A stretch of DNA of 64,000 nucleotides from Rhodeus uyekii (taxonomy: Eukaryota > Chordata > Actinopteri > Cypriniformes > Acheilognathidae), in contig JAWRVZ010000014.1 in assembly GCA_037043235.1 (NCBI GenBank), positions 3,224,001 through 3,288,000 on the forward strand, read 5' to 3'. Under the pieces are notes generated by a model that was not told where the DNA came from, did not search any database, and saw nothing but the letters and a program-made list of their open reading frames with translations. Numbering within the stretch: position 1 is the first letter of the stretch; every line of letters begins with the position of its first letter. Shown here piece after piece: positions 47,601 to 58,647 of the stretch. Position numbers and translations under genes: made by a program.

Positions 47601-49199
47601 TCAATCTAACTGAATCCAGACACGTAAAACAGTTTAGTGGAGTTTTAGTTATGTAGACTATTTATCATTATTTTATGCAAATTTAAGCCACCTCATTTAA
47701 ATTAGATTTCACAATGATTGCATTTGTAATTTCAACCATTTTAACCACAGTAGTTGAGTTAGTAGTTGAGTAGTTTTTTTTACACTTCTACTTCGCTTGT
47801 ACGCTGAACATGCACACAATATGAAACAGATCTTACATAAGCGCATGGTAGAGAACACATGTATACTGTCTAATGAACAAGATGACATGTACATTAATTC
47901 GCAAATAGCTGTCGATTCCCCCTAGTCCTTTATAGAAACATTGATTTGATTTTTTTTTTGCCGCTTAATGCCACAATAAATGACTGGAAAGACTTTGATG
48001 TGGAATCATGTTCATCATTTGCAGGATTAGTAATCAATTTTTTATCATGTCATCTACTTTATGATCACTGACTTTATGAATTCTAATTAATGATGAGCAC
48101 AGATAAAACTGAAAAGAAGACCAAAGACAATTATGTTTTTTGTGATAAGATTACAATGATGTAACTGACATTGTGACAGAGAAAGTCACATACTCTATGA
48201 AGAGTCAATTTAGATATTAATTGAACCAGTGAATTGTTATTTGCCCCTAGATTTCTAAAAATGTAGTTTTGCATCAGTATTGTATTCATAGTAGTTACTG
48301 TAGCGGTCTAAACTGCAATCAGACTGTTTTATTTGACTGTGAAAAAGTACACTATTAAAATGCACATCAGGAGATAAAAGCTATATGTGTTGTCGTGACA
48401 ACAATGGTTTACTTGTGCTGAGTAAAAGCACAATGCCCTTCATCCATGATTGTTCAGTTTCATGGTGGAAAGAAACAATAGCCAGTTCTAGCATAACTAA
48501 CCTTTTTTTTTTTTTCAACAGACACATTTAAAAAATGTTATATGCTTCTAGTTAGATCCTTGGTGTTCCTTCTATTTTCATATAAGTGCTTAATTTACGT
48601 AAGTATGTGTTAATACAATTCAGTTCAATTTAATTAGTCATTGAGGAACCACAGTCATAGTGATGTGAAAAATGGGGTAAGTAGCTACAATACTGTCATG
48701 ATGAATGAGTGCTGAATGATGCTGCCGAGGCGCAGATCGAGTCTCAATGGCCTACATAAATTTTTTAGCCAAGGGAAAACGCAACACATTTAGATTACAG
48801 ACAGAGGAATTCAATATTTTATACAAAGTATGCATGTGTGCTATTGCCATTGCACACTGGTAACATTTCTGCATTGTTTGTAGAGTGCTAATGTTTTGTT
48901 TGGATCTTAGCCTTTGTAAAGAACGCCAACTCCAAAGATCTCCAAAGAGGATTTGTTTGTGTTTTGAGATAGTTATATATTTACTTACTATTGATCTATC
49001 CCTAATGTGTCCTCTTCACTCCCCTCCCAGGGATGCATAAATTGTTTTTATGACAGAACAAAGAGTCTTAGTACCAAGAAATTTCTTCTAAGAAGGAACT
49101 CTTTCAGACAAATGAATTAGAGACAAAATTAGACTAAATGTCCTTTCCAATTTGTGCAATCTTTCATATTAGTGGATCCGTATTGAGCCATTAAAGTTA
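44641..49199. other. Long intron stretch without recognised genes
   Basis: An AT run lies at 45228-45252 and poly-T runs at 47581-47597 and 48507-48519. Positions 45880-46200 have an LTR-like texture on the - strand (cattggttggtttag, caggtgttcattgtttgg), but no ends were found. Several 60-110 codon frames have no support. Positions 48000-48120 are rich in TAAT cores, which may be chance in AT-rich DNA. Confidence 0.4.
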
Positions 49200-49330
49200 C
49201 TCTTTAGCACTTTATCCTGCGTCCCCTAGGGACCGCTATGAGGAATACCTCCAGTATGACAGGCGTCTAAAGCATGAGTCTAATCACGACAATGAACTTG
49301 ACATGATGTCACCACTGGTACGACTTTAGG

Positions 49331-49338
49331 TATAAAAG
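49331..49338 (+). promoter_or_regulatory. TATA box-like site of the DIRS copy E 5' region
   Basis: Tataaaag lies ~60 bases upstream of the first gag ATG, in a segment conserved with the 63.5-kb copy (tatagaag at 63684-63691, same spacing to the shared ccac/catcc word). It is a plausible RNA polymerase II core promoter for the element. No expression evidence is available. Confidence 0.45.
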
Positions 49339-49387
49339 AGACACCTGTGCAATACTCCATCCACTTTTTTTATCTTCAGGAGACCGT

Positions 49388-50152
49388 TTGATTGAAGCAT
49401 CGGTATCGACAGTATGGAAAGTACAAGGCATATTTCAGCAATGTGTTCATTTGTATCAGTGCTTTCTGACAACTGATGACACATGTGAAATGTGTGTTGT
49501 GTGCTTGAATGAGGTGTATGAACGCACAGTCCCTGAGGGGGTTGTTTACGTACATTGCGAGTGCTCTCCACCTAGGAAACTTTGCTCTCATTTCTTTTTC
49601 TCAAGGGAATCAGGACAATCATCTGCATCGCACGGTTCAGGACCTGCTGCAACTGAGGCGAGCAGGAAACTGCAACCGTGGAGCTCGCCAAAGAGTTAAA
49701 GGGGTGTTAGCATCTCTTGCTTGCCCATGGCTGGTGAGAGTGAAGATCCTGACAAGGATAAGTTATCTCTCACCTTGGCGAGTGCACTCGTCGCCCTAGG
49801 AGAGGAGCAGGATGGGGCTGATAAAATTGAGGATGTCTCTGAGCACTCACAGTCTTTCTGCCCCGCATATGACAAGCTGTTGGAGGTCTGCCCTTATGAT
49901 CATTTCCTGTCAGATAATAGCCACCCAGCTAATTCAAGCCTTCCCTTTCTCCTAGATCTTGATAGGTGCTGGATTTTTTGGAAAAGCTATATTCTGCCTG
50001 CGTCTATCATTCACAGGCAAAATAAAAAGTCGTCCTATCATCCGAAGGCGGAAGTAGCGGAGCGATCGATCTGTCGTCCGAAGGCGGAAGTAGCAGAGCG
50101 ATCGAGCCATATGCAGCCATCAAAAGAGCCATATATGGCTCGCGAACCATAG
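49388..50152 (+). pseudogene. DIRS gag-like pseudogene (copy E)
   Basis: The first open piece (49388-49699) has a cysteine/histidine cluster: DDTCEMCVVCLNEVYERTVP, then VYVHCECSPPRKLC, followed by SGQSSASHGSGPAATEASRK, a linker with the composition of fish DIRS gag proteins. After a frameshift near 49700, a second piece from 49721 continues with an acidic stretch (GESEDPDKDKLSLTLASALV). Gag packages the element RNA. A hAT end inserted after about 50030 destroys the reading frame. Confidence 0.6.
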
Positions 50153-50166
50153 GTTCCAGACCCCTG
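50036..50166. mobile_element. hAT-type transposon end with a 36-bp tandem repeat
   Basis: The right edge, when reversed, reads CAGGGGTCTGGAACCTATGG then TTCGCGAGCCATATATGGCT, a CAGGGG-type hAT terminal repeat. The sequence next to it consists of two 29-base units (tccgaaggcggaagtagcgg at 50041 and the near-copy at 50077) with a 36-base period. I found no matching left terminus or 8-bp duplication, so it is one end of a larger or deleted element. Confidence 0.55.
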
Positions 50167-50545
50167 GTCTAGAGAGTCGTATGCCGAGGCCTTCACTCTT
50201 AGAGATTTGCAGGTTGCGACTAGAGAGATATTAGGCTTCCTCTTGTTATCGAGACCTCCACTCTGCAGCTCTATGTCAATTTCAACCATGAGGTTCTCTG
50301 TGAGCCTCTTGTAGACTCTGGGATTGTGCTTAGCTAGGCCTAAATTCAGTTGCTGAGGTGTCTGTTCTCTAGAAACTCTGGCCTGGATCATGTGCTGGTG
50401 CTGGTGAACCTTAAGGAGGAGGACTTCTTTGGGTCCTCTGACTGGGCTACAAACAGCCAATAGTGGAGTCAACCCTTTAGCATGGCAGCGTGGGTATTCC
50501 GTTCCCCTTAGTGACTCCAAGGAAATGCAGCATAGACTTGATACC

Positions 50546-51404
50546 TCTCTATTTGTTCTATTTTAATAACTGAATTCTGTGATTTTTTTTTTTATCCACA
50601 TATTCAGCATCACTAAAATCATAGAGCCCTACATTTAACATCATCTAACACCAGAGTAATAAGGCTCACGGCATGTTAACATATTATATAACTTAGATGT
50701 CACTGTGCACTATCCTCACACAGCCTTTGTCACTGGCTGACTAATGCTTCATGTCAAAGGTGAAGGAGAAATGCATCATATACCGTCCTTAGGTTCTTCT
50801 GAGCCTTGCAGTGAAGACCACCTGTCTTAATGAGTACAACTGTCTCTGACATACATCACTGACACTGACAGAAAAGCATTTCCCAGGCGTGATGTTCATC
50901 TTCTGAGTGAAGGATAGTGGCCTGTAAGGGACATAAGACTTCATCATGGACCTGTGTGGTTACCATTAAAGTGCTGAGGGTCATAATGTATGATGGAATG
51001 AACTGAAGATGCCTGAAGCTTAAAACTGAAAGTCATTATGATTGTCTTTACTGGTCTTAAGGATTGGTTAGAATTTAATCAACTTTTTACTGAGTGACAA
51101 AAAAAGTGTGATGCTTCTCACATGACACACCACATCTACATAAGCACTGTATGACTGATGTATTGCTTTTATTTTGTTTATAACAATCATGTTAGTTGAT
51201 TTATCAAGCATGAAGGGGGTGGATCATGTTAGTTTTTGCCACAATTGAGAGCATTGGATCTCTTGGATTTACACAAGTATAAATTCATACATGACAGTTA
51301 GTGGCTGCTGAACTAGTGGAAGAATAGAATAATCTTTATAAGTTACCCACACAATATTTATCTGATATCAATAGTATTCAAAGGATTATTATTTCAGTAA
51401 TGCA
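50546..51404. other. Intronic sequence, nothing recognised
   Basis: No coding or element signal; unique-looking sequence with one short poly-T tract near 50583. Confidence 0.4.
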
Positions 51405-51810
51405 ATTGTTACAGCTGAGGGTACGGTGTGGTGCGATACGGATACAGGCGAGGAGAAACGTCAATTTTGCCAACACAGATTTATTAACAAACTCGGGAAA
51501 CCAAAAGGCTCAAAACAAACTCAAAACGGCACTTGTTGTGCAAAAACATAGGGAACTCTGGAATTGGAACACGAAATACATCCATACACATCCACACGCG
51601 GAACAGACATTTAACAGTTCCACCAATCGACAATCACGGGGACACAGGAGGGTATTTAATGAGAACACACATTAGGGACACCAGACAGGACTTGACGAGG
51701 TAAGTGATAAACACGACAGGTGATACAAGGACATGAGAAGATACACAGACAGGACTCAGAAGTGGAACATGACGATACAGTGATAACGTGACCGCCATAT
51801 TGCAAGAAAT
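51405..51810 (-). mobile_element. LTR-like repeat (probable solo LTR)
   Basis: On the - strand it shows pyrimidine-rich sequence with repeated cctgtct words, a ttaataaatctg polyadenylation-like signal, and gcacaacaagtgcc shared with 12830-13325 (gcacaactagtgcc). The ends and target duplication are not resolved. The 91-codon plus-strand frame inside it is not a gene. Confidence 0.4.
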
Positions 51811-52222
51811 TACTTTAAAAGTAACTTTACCCAACACTGTCAATCATTTGATTTTGTTTATCCATGCATGCTTAGCAGAAGTAATAAATTAAGTAATGAG
51901 GAAGCTACCTGGAAACTGACATGAATTGCTCATAATTAAAAAAAAATTAAATAAAGTAGTTATCTACATTAGAAACTGCTAACATGACGTAGCTCAATAT
52001 ATTTCTTTCTTTCATTATTTTTTCTTTCTTTTTTATAGCTTTTGTTATTTATATTTATGCTGAATAAATAAATAAATTAATAGTGGGAACTACAGTATTT
52101 GATTACATTTTTGATTGAAAAAGAAGTCTTGGTACACTAATATTCAAAAACCGTCCCTTGTAAATGGAGATCCTATACTATTACACAAAGAGCTGAGTAA
52201 AAGCCAGGTTAATGGAAATATG

Positions 52223-52261
<39 letters not shown>

Positions 52262-53082
52262 TAGTGTCACTACTTTTAATTAGATAAAACCCCAACACTA
52301 GTTCTAATTTATTGTATACCGCAGCACTTTCTCACCAGCCTCGGTCCTTATAGATCAGCATAGATCTGGCTGCTAGCAACAACCGTAGTTAATAATGCTG
52401 TACTCTATATGCAGACATTGGAGAATCTGGCCTGTTGTTTGCCAGCTCTCACAGAGAGTTGGGTGTCAGTATGAGAGAGCACAGTATATTTGTCAGATGG
52501 CATGGGCACGTGGGCTTTGCTGCCCTGCGGATAGCGACCTGGGAGACCCTGATGGATCTGATTGCCATGCTTTTGGAGGACAGATGGCTTGTGTTGAGGT
52601 GATGTGTGTGTCTGTGTGTGTGTATGCACTGACAACAGGGGGATTTAATTCTCTCTGACCCTGATCTCGGTTAAGCAGTCTCCACGTTTTCCCCTGTCCG
52701 AGGTTGTTGGAATCCTGGGGATGACAATGTGTTCTTTTCTACTGTGATATATGTGTTTTTCTCCTCTGTTCAATCCCAGAGTATTTATGGAGGCCTGTTT
52801 TTGCCTCTGTTCTTCCCTGCAGCTTCTGGTCAAGGGCAAATTCACATTTTATTACGTATTAAAAAAACGTGTTTTGGGAAATCAGCCTTCACTGCAGAGT
52901 TTCATCTGTGTCTCTCTTGACTGGGATATACTGATGAAACCTGAGTAAAAGGTTTTGATCAGAATTCACATTCATGCTTTGGGACAACATGCAGTGCAGG
53001 CCGTGTTTTATTTATGTGCAGGATGAGGAATCAGACTTATGCCTGGGTTTTTGCCCCATCCTATGACAAGCAATGAGGGGGA
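51811..53082. other. Intronic sequence with a CA microsatellite
   Basis: A pure CA run lies at about 52227-52258. No exon was recognised; frames at 52395-52658 and 52729-52948 have no family or splice support. Confidence 0.4.
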
Positions 53083-53322
53083 GTATTTTGAGCTGGCTAA
53101 TAGAGAAACTTCTGGAGAGAAATACAGATGTCGCTCAAGCATACACTACATTCCCCTTTCCTTTCCATCAGTGTCACATGTCTGTGCTTCAGCTGAGCTG
53201 AAGTCACTGTCCACCCGTAAAACACTGGTGCTCTTTACCTGAGTGACTTGTCATTCTGAATACCCTCCACACCCCCAGACACAACCTTGATTCCTGTTTG
53301 ACAGTTTAACGATACATCAGAG
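53083..53322 (+). repeat. Local duplication, copy 1
   Basis: It is collinear with 55149-55384 at roughly 75-80% identity by eye. Shared words include gtattttgagctggctaat, agagaaacttct, cacctgagt and ccagacacancctt, ending gatacatcagag/aatacatcagag. It lacks coding signal. The gap between copies is ~1.8 kb and holds a Tc1 derivative. Confidence 0.85.
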
Positions 53323-54052
53323 CAGGAAAGACCTTCATGAGCAGAGAGTGTCTGGACTCCATCACCCAAAGGGCCCATCATCAGTCTCCTACTCACTGTT
53401 GATCCTTGTTCAGTCAAACTGAGTAGACTGGACACCTGTCTTAGTATGAAGTATGAGACAGACAGAAAGCAGACTAAAGATGACAGGTAAGGGACAAGGG
53501 GCATGGATATGGAAACAGTAGTACGGGAAAGTTTTAAAATAAAAGTTTACCCCAGAGTAAAAAATTAATCCAGGTCATCCCGTTCCAAACCCCTATGTTT
53601 TTTTTTTTCTCTTGGATAATTTGTTGTTTTTTGCCATAGACTGACAGTCAATGGGGTCGAAAACAAAAAACATTGACTTTTATTCTATATATTATAGTAT
53701 ATCTAACTATTATTCTATATATAGATCTTCAACACGCTTCTAGGCTGATGTGATTTGAATCCTGCTTGGAGTACCAGTCATATTTTTACCATGACCCTGG
53801 TGGGATTTGGGCTTAGGGAGGTGAGTGTAAACAGAGTGTATCTCATCTAGATAGAGCTGTGCAGCTAAATCTCACGCCCCTGGTTTCACACCCCTGGTTT
53901 GTTAGGCATACTAACAACTGATTCTAGTGGTTGTAGTCTTTAGCATAATTATTAGTGTGCCTGCCTCCTGTGTTTGTCAATGTTGGTATGAATCCCACTA
54001 ATAGGACCAGTTATGTATTATAACTCAGATTGGAGTTTGTTTTAGGGAGGCA

Positions 54053-54854
54053 CAGTCATGGCCAAAATTGTTGGCACCCCTTAAATGTTTCCAGAAAATC
54101 AAGTATTGCACAAAGTTATTGCATTAGCACATGTTTTGCTATACACGTTTGTTCCGTTTTGTGCGTTTTGGAACAAAACAAAAAGGGAGGGAAAAAAGCT
54201 AATTTTACACATTAACTCCAAAATGGACTGCTCAAAATTGTTGCCACCCTTATCTTAATATTTGGTTGCACATCCTTTGGAACAAATAATTGAAATCAAT
54301 CCCTTCCTATGATCATCAATAAGCTTCTTACACCTCTCACCAGAAATTCTGGATCCCTTTTCCTTTGCAAACTGATCCAGGTCTCTCATATTGGAAGGGC
54401 TCATTTTCCCAACAGCAATTTTAAGATCTCTCCTCAGGTGTTCAATGTGATGTAGATCTGGACTCATTGCTGGCCACTTCAGATCTCTCCATTTCTGGGT
54501 GCTTTTTGAAGTATGTTTGGGATCATTGTCCTATACAGACACACAATGCAAAGACTAAGTCAACTCCTCTCCTTTTTATCAACGTTCAGCTGTGATTTTT
54601 ATATTGTAACTTGCCCCAGGTGAGTTTAAAGGAGCATCACTTGCTTGAAACAATATTATTTATCCACAATTTTGAAAAGGTGACAATTTTGTCGAGAACA
54701 TTTTTTGACTTTTGTGTGAAATTTGTTTTGTTCCAGTACACACAAAGGGAATAAAGATGTGTATAGCAAAACATTTGTTTATGCAATACTTTTCTGTGAG
54801 CAACTTGATTTTCTGAAAAAATTTCAGGGTTGCCAACAATTTTGGCCATGACTG
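54053..54854 (-). mobile_element. Internally deleted Tc1-like transposon
   Basis: The inverted ends are CAGTCATGGCCAAAATTGTT on the left and the mirror aacaattttggccatgactg on the right, with TA after the right end. Long inner arms match (tgcacaaagttattgcatt / aagtattgcataaac). A remnant of the transposase C-terminus lies on the - strand at 54255-54467: SPDLHHIEHLRRDL, the block with the last catalytic acidic residue, then SGERCKKLIDDHRKGL. The first ~two thirds of the gene is gone. It is the same family as the half copy at 44.0 kb. Confidence 0.8.
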
Positions 54855-55148
54855 TAAGTGAAACAGTGACCAACTCTGTTATACTCAAATGGTAAGTTGT
54901 AGCCTAATAGTTAGAGAGTTGGAATAGTACCTTCACTTCATTTCAACTATGAAGAGCTGTGCTGGCAAACCCCTTCCCTGGACGAAAAAGGTTAATTACT
55001 GATCCTAGAGACTGTGGTCTTTAGCTGTGGTTCTATGCTGGTTGATGTTGGCTTGAATTAGAGCTATGCACAAGATTGTCTTATTAATTCTGCATCTGCT
55101 GGGTTTCTGACCATTACTGCCAGTTCCCACAATGTGTGTTCCACATTT

Positions 55149-55384
55149 GTATTTTGAGCTGGCTAATAGAGAAACTTCTTAAGGCAAATATATATGCAGC
55201 TCAAACATACACTGCATCTTACTTTCCTTTATAATATTTTGACCTGTCTATTATTCAGCTGATCGATCACTCTCCACCTTTAAAACAATGGTGCCCTTCA
55301 CCTGAGTAACCTGTCATTTCAGATACCCTCTACCCCCCAGACACAGCCTTGATTTCTATGTGACAGTTTAAAAATACATCAGAG
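55149..55384 (+). repeat. Local duplication, copy 2
   Basis: Direct-orientation partner of 53083-53322, 2.07 kb away. Around both copies, weaker similarity continues in short segments (53930-54010 with 54990-55075 and 55385-55470: gtggtctttag and gtttgaatcccac words), so the duplicated unit may once have been longer or be a SINE-like repeat. Confidence 0.8.
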
Positions 55385-55534
55385 ATTGCTAGAGGCTGCG
55401 GTCTTTTGCGTCCTTGTTAGATTGGCCTTTGCTGCTTAATAGTGGTTTGAATCCCACTCAGAATAGTGTAACTTTTTTCAAGTAATTAATTGACTTTTTA
55501 TAATTAAGTGACAGTTTTCTGAATCCCTCCATCT

Positions 55535-55650
55535 CACTCAAGGGTGGACTACTTCAGCCAGGAACACAGGGGAGTACTCTGTGTTTGGGCCAAATTTTGT
55601 TCGGAGCCCTCTCCTTGGACAGCACACCAAATATGCATCTCCATATTTTT
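55535..55650 (-). repeat. Dispersed repeat, copy 2 (related to 18.5 kb)
   Basis: Read on the - strand it gives gcatatttggtgtgctgtcc, aaggagagggctccgaac and gtactcccc, matching 18515-18600 in order. Confidence 0.6.
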
Positions 55651-56317
55651 CAACAGAGTTTTTCCATTGGGGATGAGTAAATTACAGAATAAATGTTTTT
55701 TGTTGAGTGAACTCTTCCAAGTATAATGAAATACCAACATGCAGACAAAAAGCAAAGTGTCTGCGAGTCATGTGATTGAAAATGTCCTTTTAAGGGTGTA
55801 CACACGCACTAGGTGTCCTGAAAGTCTGTTTTTTGACTAGTGTGATTTGTTGAACTGTGCCTTGGCCCGTTTGTTGGGCTCATGCGCAGTAAAAATGTAG
55901 AATGATCGCTTACCATACAAAAGCACTGAACAGCTACTACTCTTGTGTAAGATACTGTCAACATTACATCAGCAAACATATTATATTACTACTTGGACAC
56001 AGTACACATTTCAGTTAATTCCGTTCATTTAAGTATATCTAAGTTTAAAACGAGTCTTAATATATTGATTAACAGGAATTGCATTTTGGGAGTAAAGCTG
56101 CAAATTCCTCTAATTTAAGTCATCTAATTAAATCTGTAATAAAAATCTTCTGATACATGCAGCACAATCAAGTGACAATCACCGTGATTCATGATAAATG
56201 ATAAATCTATTAGGCAGTCTATTAGTGAAAACATTTATTATCGTTTACTTCAAAACACAGAAGTTGCAAGTTGCAAATTACATGAGTGTGCTCACGCATG
56301 TCACAAAGATCTCCTCC
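55651..56317. other. Intronic sequence, nothing recognised
   Basis: No exon, RNA gene or element boundary seen. Confidence 0.4.
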
Positions 56318-57665
56318 TTATTGGAGATGGAAGGAAGGGTCAAACTCTGCACAAGAGGACTGTGCAGATTGAGCCTGGTCAAATATCTCCCATATCTGCT
56401 CCGCCACCTTGGGGTGGAGCCTCCATTCCCCGGGCCTCAGCCCCTGTCTCAACAGGATGTCTACTCCCAGATGTCTGTGTGTCCCCGGGATGTAACTGCC
56501 CTTAGCGACAGCAACCTCCCTTGGGACCACACCTTGTGCTGAGCGACCGTCTAGGATCACTCCCCATCCAGTGAGGGAGGCATCCATCGTTAGCACTCGG
56601 CGACGACAAGGAGCTCCCAACACGGACATTGGGACAGAAACCAGGGTTTCTCCCACATGTCTAAAGCATGAAGGCATGGCCGCGTGACCTTGATCATGTG
56701 AGACGGGTTGCCCCTCAGGGAAACCCCCTGGTCTTGAGCCACCACTGTAGAGGTCTCAAGTAAAGCAGGTCAAAAGGTGGGCTGTTGGATGCTACTGTCA
56801 CCAGACTCAACAGTTTCTGGAACTGCATCACAGTGAGTGACTGGCCTCGAAATATATTTGGCAGAAGTCCCCACGCTGCCAGAAAAAAACTACCAAGGGA
56901 ACCAGCCCCTCGGGACTGGCCTCAGGTGTCGTTCGAGGGAACAACTGAACTGATGGCTCTAGGACCCTCCTCGGAGGGGGCGAGCATTCCAATGCCGCAA
57001 CGTTTCCAGGCGGACACTGGGAACAAGTTTGCTGGGGACCACTGCGCCCTGAAACGCATGAGGTGGTAGGGTTAGTGAGATGGCATCCTGAGGGGCATCG
57101 AGGAAGGACGGGCACCATAGGCAGAGGTGAACACCACCTGGACTTGATGGGGCCAGACAAATCTATCAAGGGAAGCATTCTCTCGAGACTAGTCTCTGGT
57201 ATTTCCTGAGCAACCAGCTCGGTGCCCTGAAGCGGCGAACCGGCAGGGAACAACCGAACTGATGGCTCTAGGACCCTCCTCGGAGGGAGCGAGCATCCTG
57301 GTGCTGCAACGTTTCCGGGGGGCCGCTACACCCTGAAGCACATGAGGTCGCAGGGTTAGCGAGATGGCCCCCTGAGGAAGGACGGGAACTGTAGGCAGAG
57401 GTGGACACCGCCTAGCCTCGATGGGGACTGCCCCTACATGTTTGTGGGCAGGAATATTGAGCAGAAGTATCACACACTGCTTTTTTTCTTATTCTCTGGT
57501 GTTTCCTGAGTAACCAGCTTGGTGCCCTGAAGCGGTGAACCGGCAGGGAACAACTGAACTGATGGCTCTAGGACCCTCCTCGGAGGGAGTGAGCATCCCG
57601 GTACTGCAACGTTTCTGGGCGGACTGAAGCGGACTGAAGCACACAATGTGTCAGCAATGTCCAAC
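56318..57665 (-). mobile_element. DIRS-type retrotransposon copy D fragment
   Basis: On the - strand, 57665-56900 is gag/pol-junction sequence repeated about three times with a ~300-bp period. It is followed by the end of the RT and an internally deleted RNase H at 56677-56318: VLGAPCRRRVLTMDASLTGW then GVILDGRSAQGVV jumps directly to LRPGEWRLHPKVAEQIW, so the RNase H centre with its catalytic residues is missing. The YR is absent. Frames are broken except for short pieces. Confidence 0.7.
56937..57640. repeat. Three ~300-bp tandem units in DIRS copy D
   Basis: The word ggctctaggaccctcctcgg occurs at about 56957, 57265 and 57565, each time preceded by gaacaac.gaactgat and followed by ggg.g.gagcat and caacgtttc. 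The periods are about 308 and 300 bases. A second word, aggcagaggt.gacacc, recurs at about 57121 and 57396. Translated on the - strand, the unit includes PRRVLEPSVQLFP. Confidence 0.85.
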
Positions 57666-58647
57666 TCCTCAGAGCTGGATTATTGCAATACTGGCGCCTC
57701 ACGCCTTGGTGGAAGTAACTGCAAAGCCTGCTTCCAGCCCCGGAGAGAGACGTTAGATCTGAGTAATGGAAAAAGAGATGAGGAAATTCTGTCTCTAACC
57801 CGAACTACAGATCTTGAGGTCTTCCATCAAAATAAATAAATAAATAATATATATAGGCTCCAAAAAATCACTATCACTAAATATTGGATTAAATGTTTCA
57901 ATTAGGACAGGTTTTGCATTTCCTTTTGGAAAAGATTGATTGCAGGCCTCATTGATCTGTACTTATGCAGTTTTGAATGAAAAAGAAGGATATATGTGGA
58001 TAGTTTTGCCAATATTAATTGAAATTTGAAACAACACAAAAGTTTGCATGCTTTAACTTTTAAGTGGGAAGCTTGTTTTGAAATTATTTGATTTGTACAA
58101 AATGGCAAAAAGTCATACTTGAAAAAATGTCTGGCCTACAAAACAATAGCCTATAATTATTATAAATTATTTTTGTCAAGTTTCTTTGTAAAAATGGAAG
58201 CCTGTGATAATCAAAGTAAGTTGTTTGCATACATGTGTGTGCGTGTTGTTGTGTGTGACCGGGAAAGTGTTTTTCAAAACAACCTTCCTAGTAAACAAAT
58301 ATAAGCTGAGACCAATGAGGCTTACAACAACAGTGGTTGTACAGCTTTATATAGCACTAGTGTGATAAAAGGTGCCATTTTTTCATATTTTGTTAATGGA
58401 CAAAATTATTCACAAATAATGTTCTTTTTTCCTTTCTCAATAACTAAGGTACATCAACACAAGTCAATGAGCCTTACGATCAGTCGGTTACAAAAAATAA
58501 ATACAAAAGAATATCTATGATAATAATTGAAATAAAACAATTAAACATGCAAACATATATTAAAACCAATATATGTTAAAAATAAATTGTATTTGATAGT
58601 ATGGTGGTTAGGGAGGATGAATAAGTAGATGATGATCAACTAACTTG
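57666..58647. other. Intronic AT-rich sequence
   Basis: No gene or recognisable element; short AAAT repeats near 57830-57850. Confidence 0.4.

Larger units (their letters stand above)
49200..50545 (+). mobile_element. DIRS-type retrotransposon copy E: 5' region and gag
   Basis: The 5' region shares ggaatacctccagtatgac, caatgaacttgacat and a tataaaag box with the copy at 63.5 kb. A gag-like open frame follows at 49388-49699 and a second gag piece at 49721-50152. A hAT-type end interrupts the gag at about 50036-50166. The gag remnant then runs on to about 50545, where gtgggtattccgttcccctt looks like sequence from a DIRS terminus. No RT or YR is present, so the copy is internally deleted. Confidence 0.65.

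Noticed and set aside
49388..49699. Cysteine-rich frame as a possible host zinc-finger gene
   Set aside because: Position after a DIRS 5' region and its continuation into gag-like sequence make it a transposon gag.
50041..50105. Possible CRISPR-like or satellite repeat
   Set aside because: Only two units with a 7-base spacer; better explained as hAT subterminal repeats, and the genome is eukaryotic.
56191..56542. Two plus-strand frames of 104 and 114 codons
   Set aside because: They are shadows opposite the minus-strand DIRS RNase H fragment.
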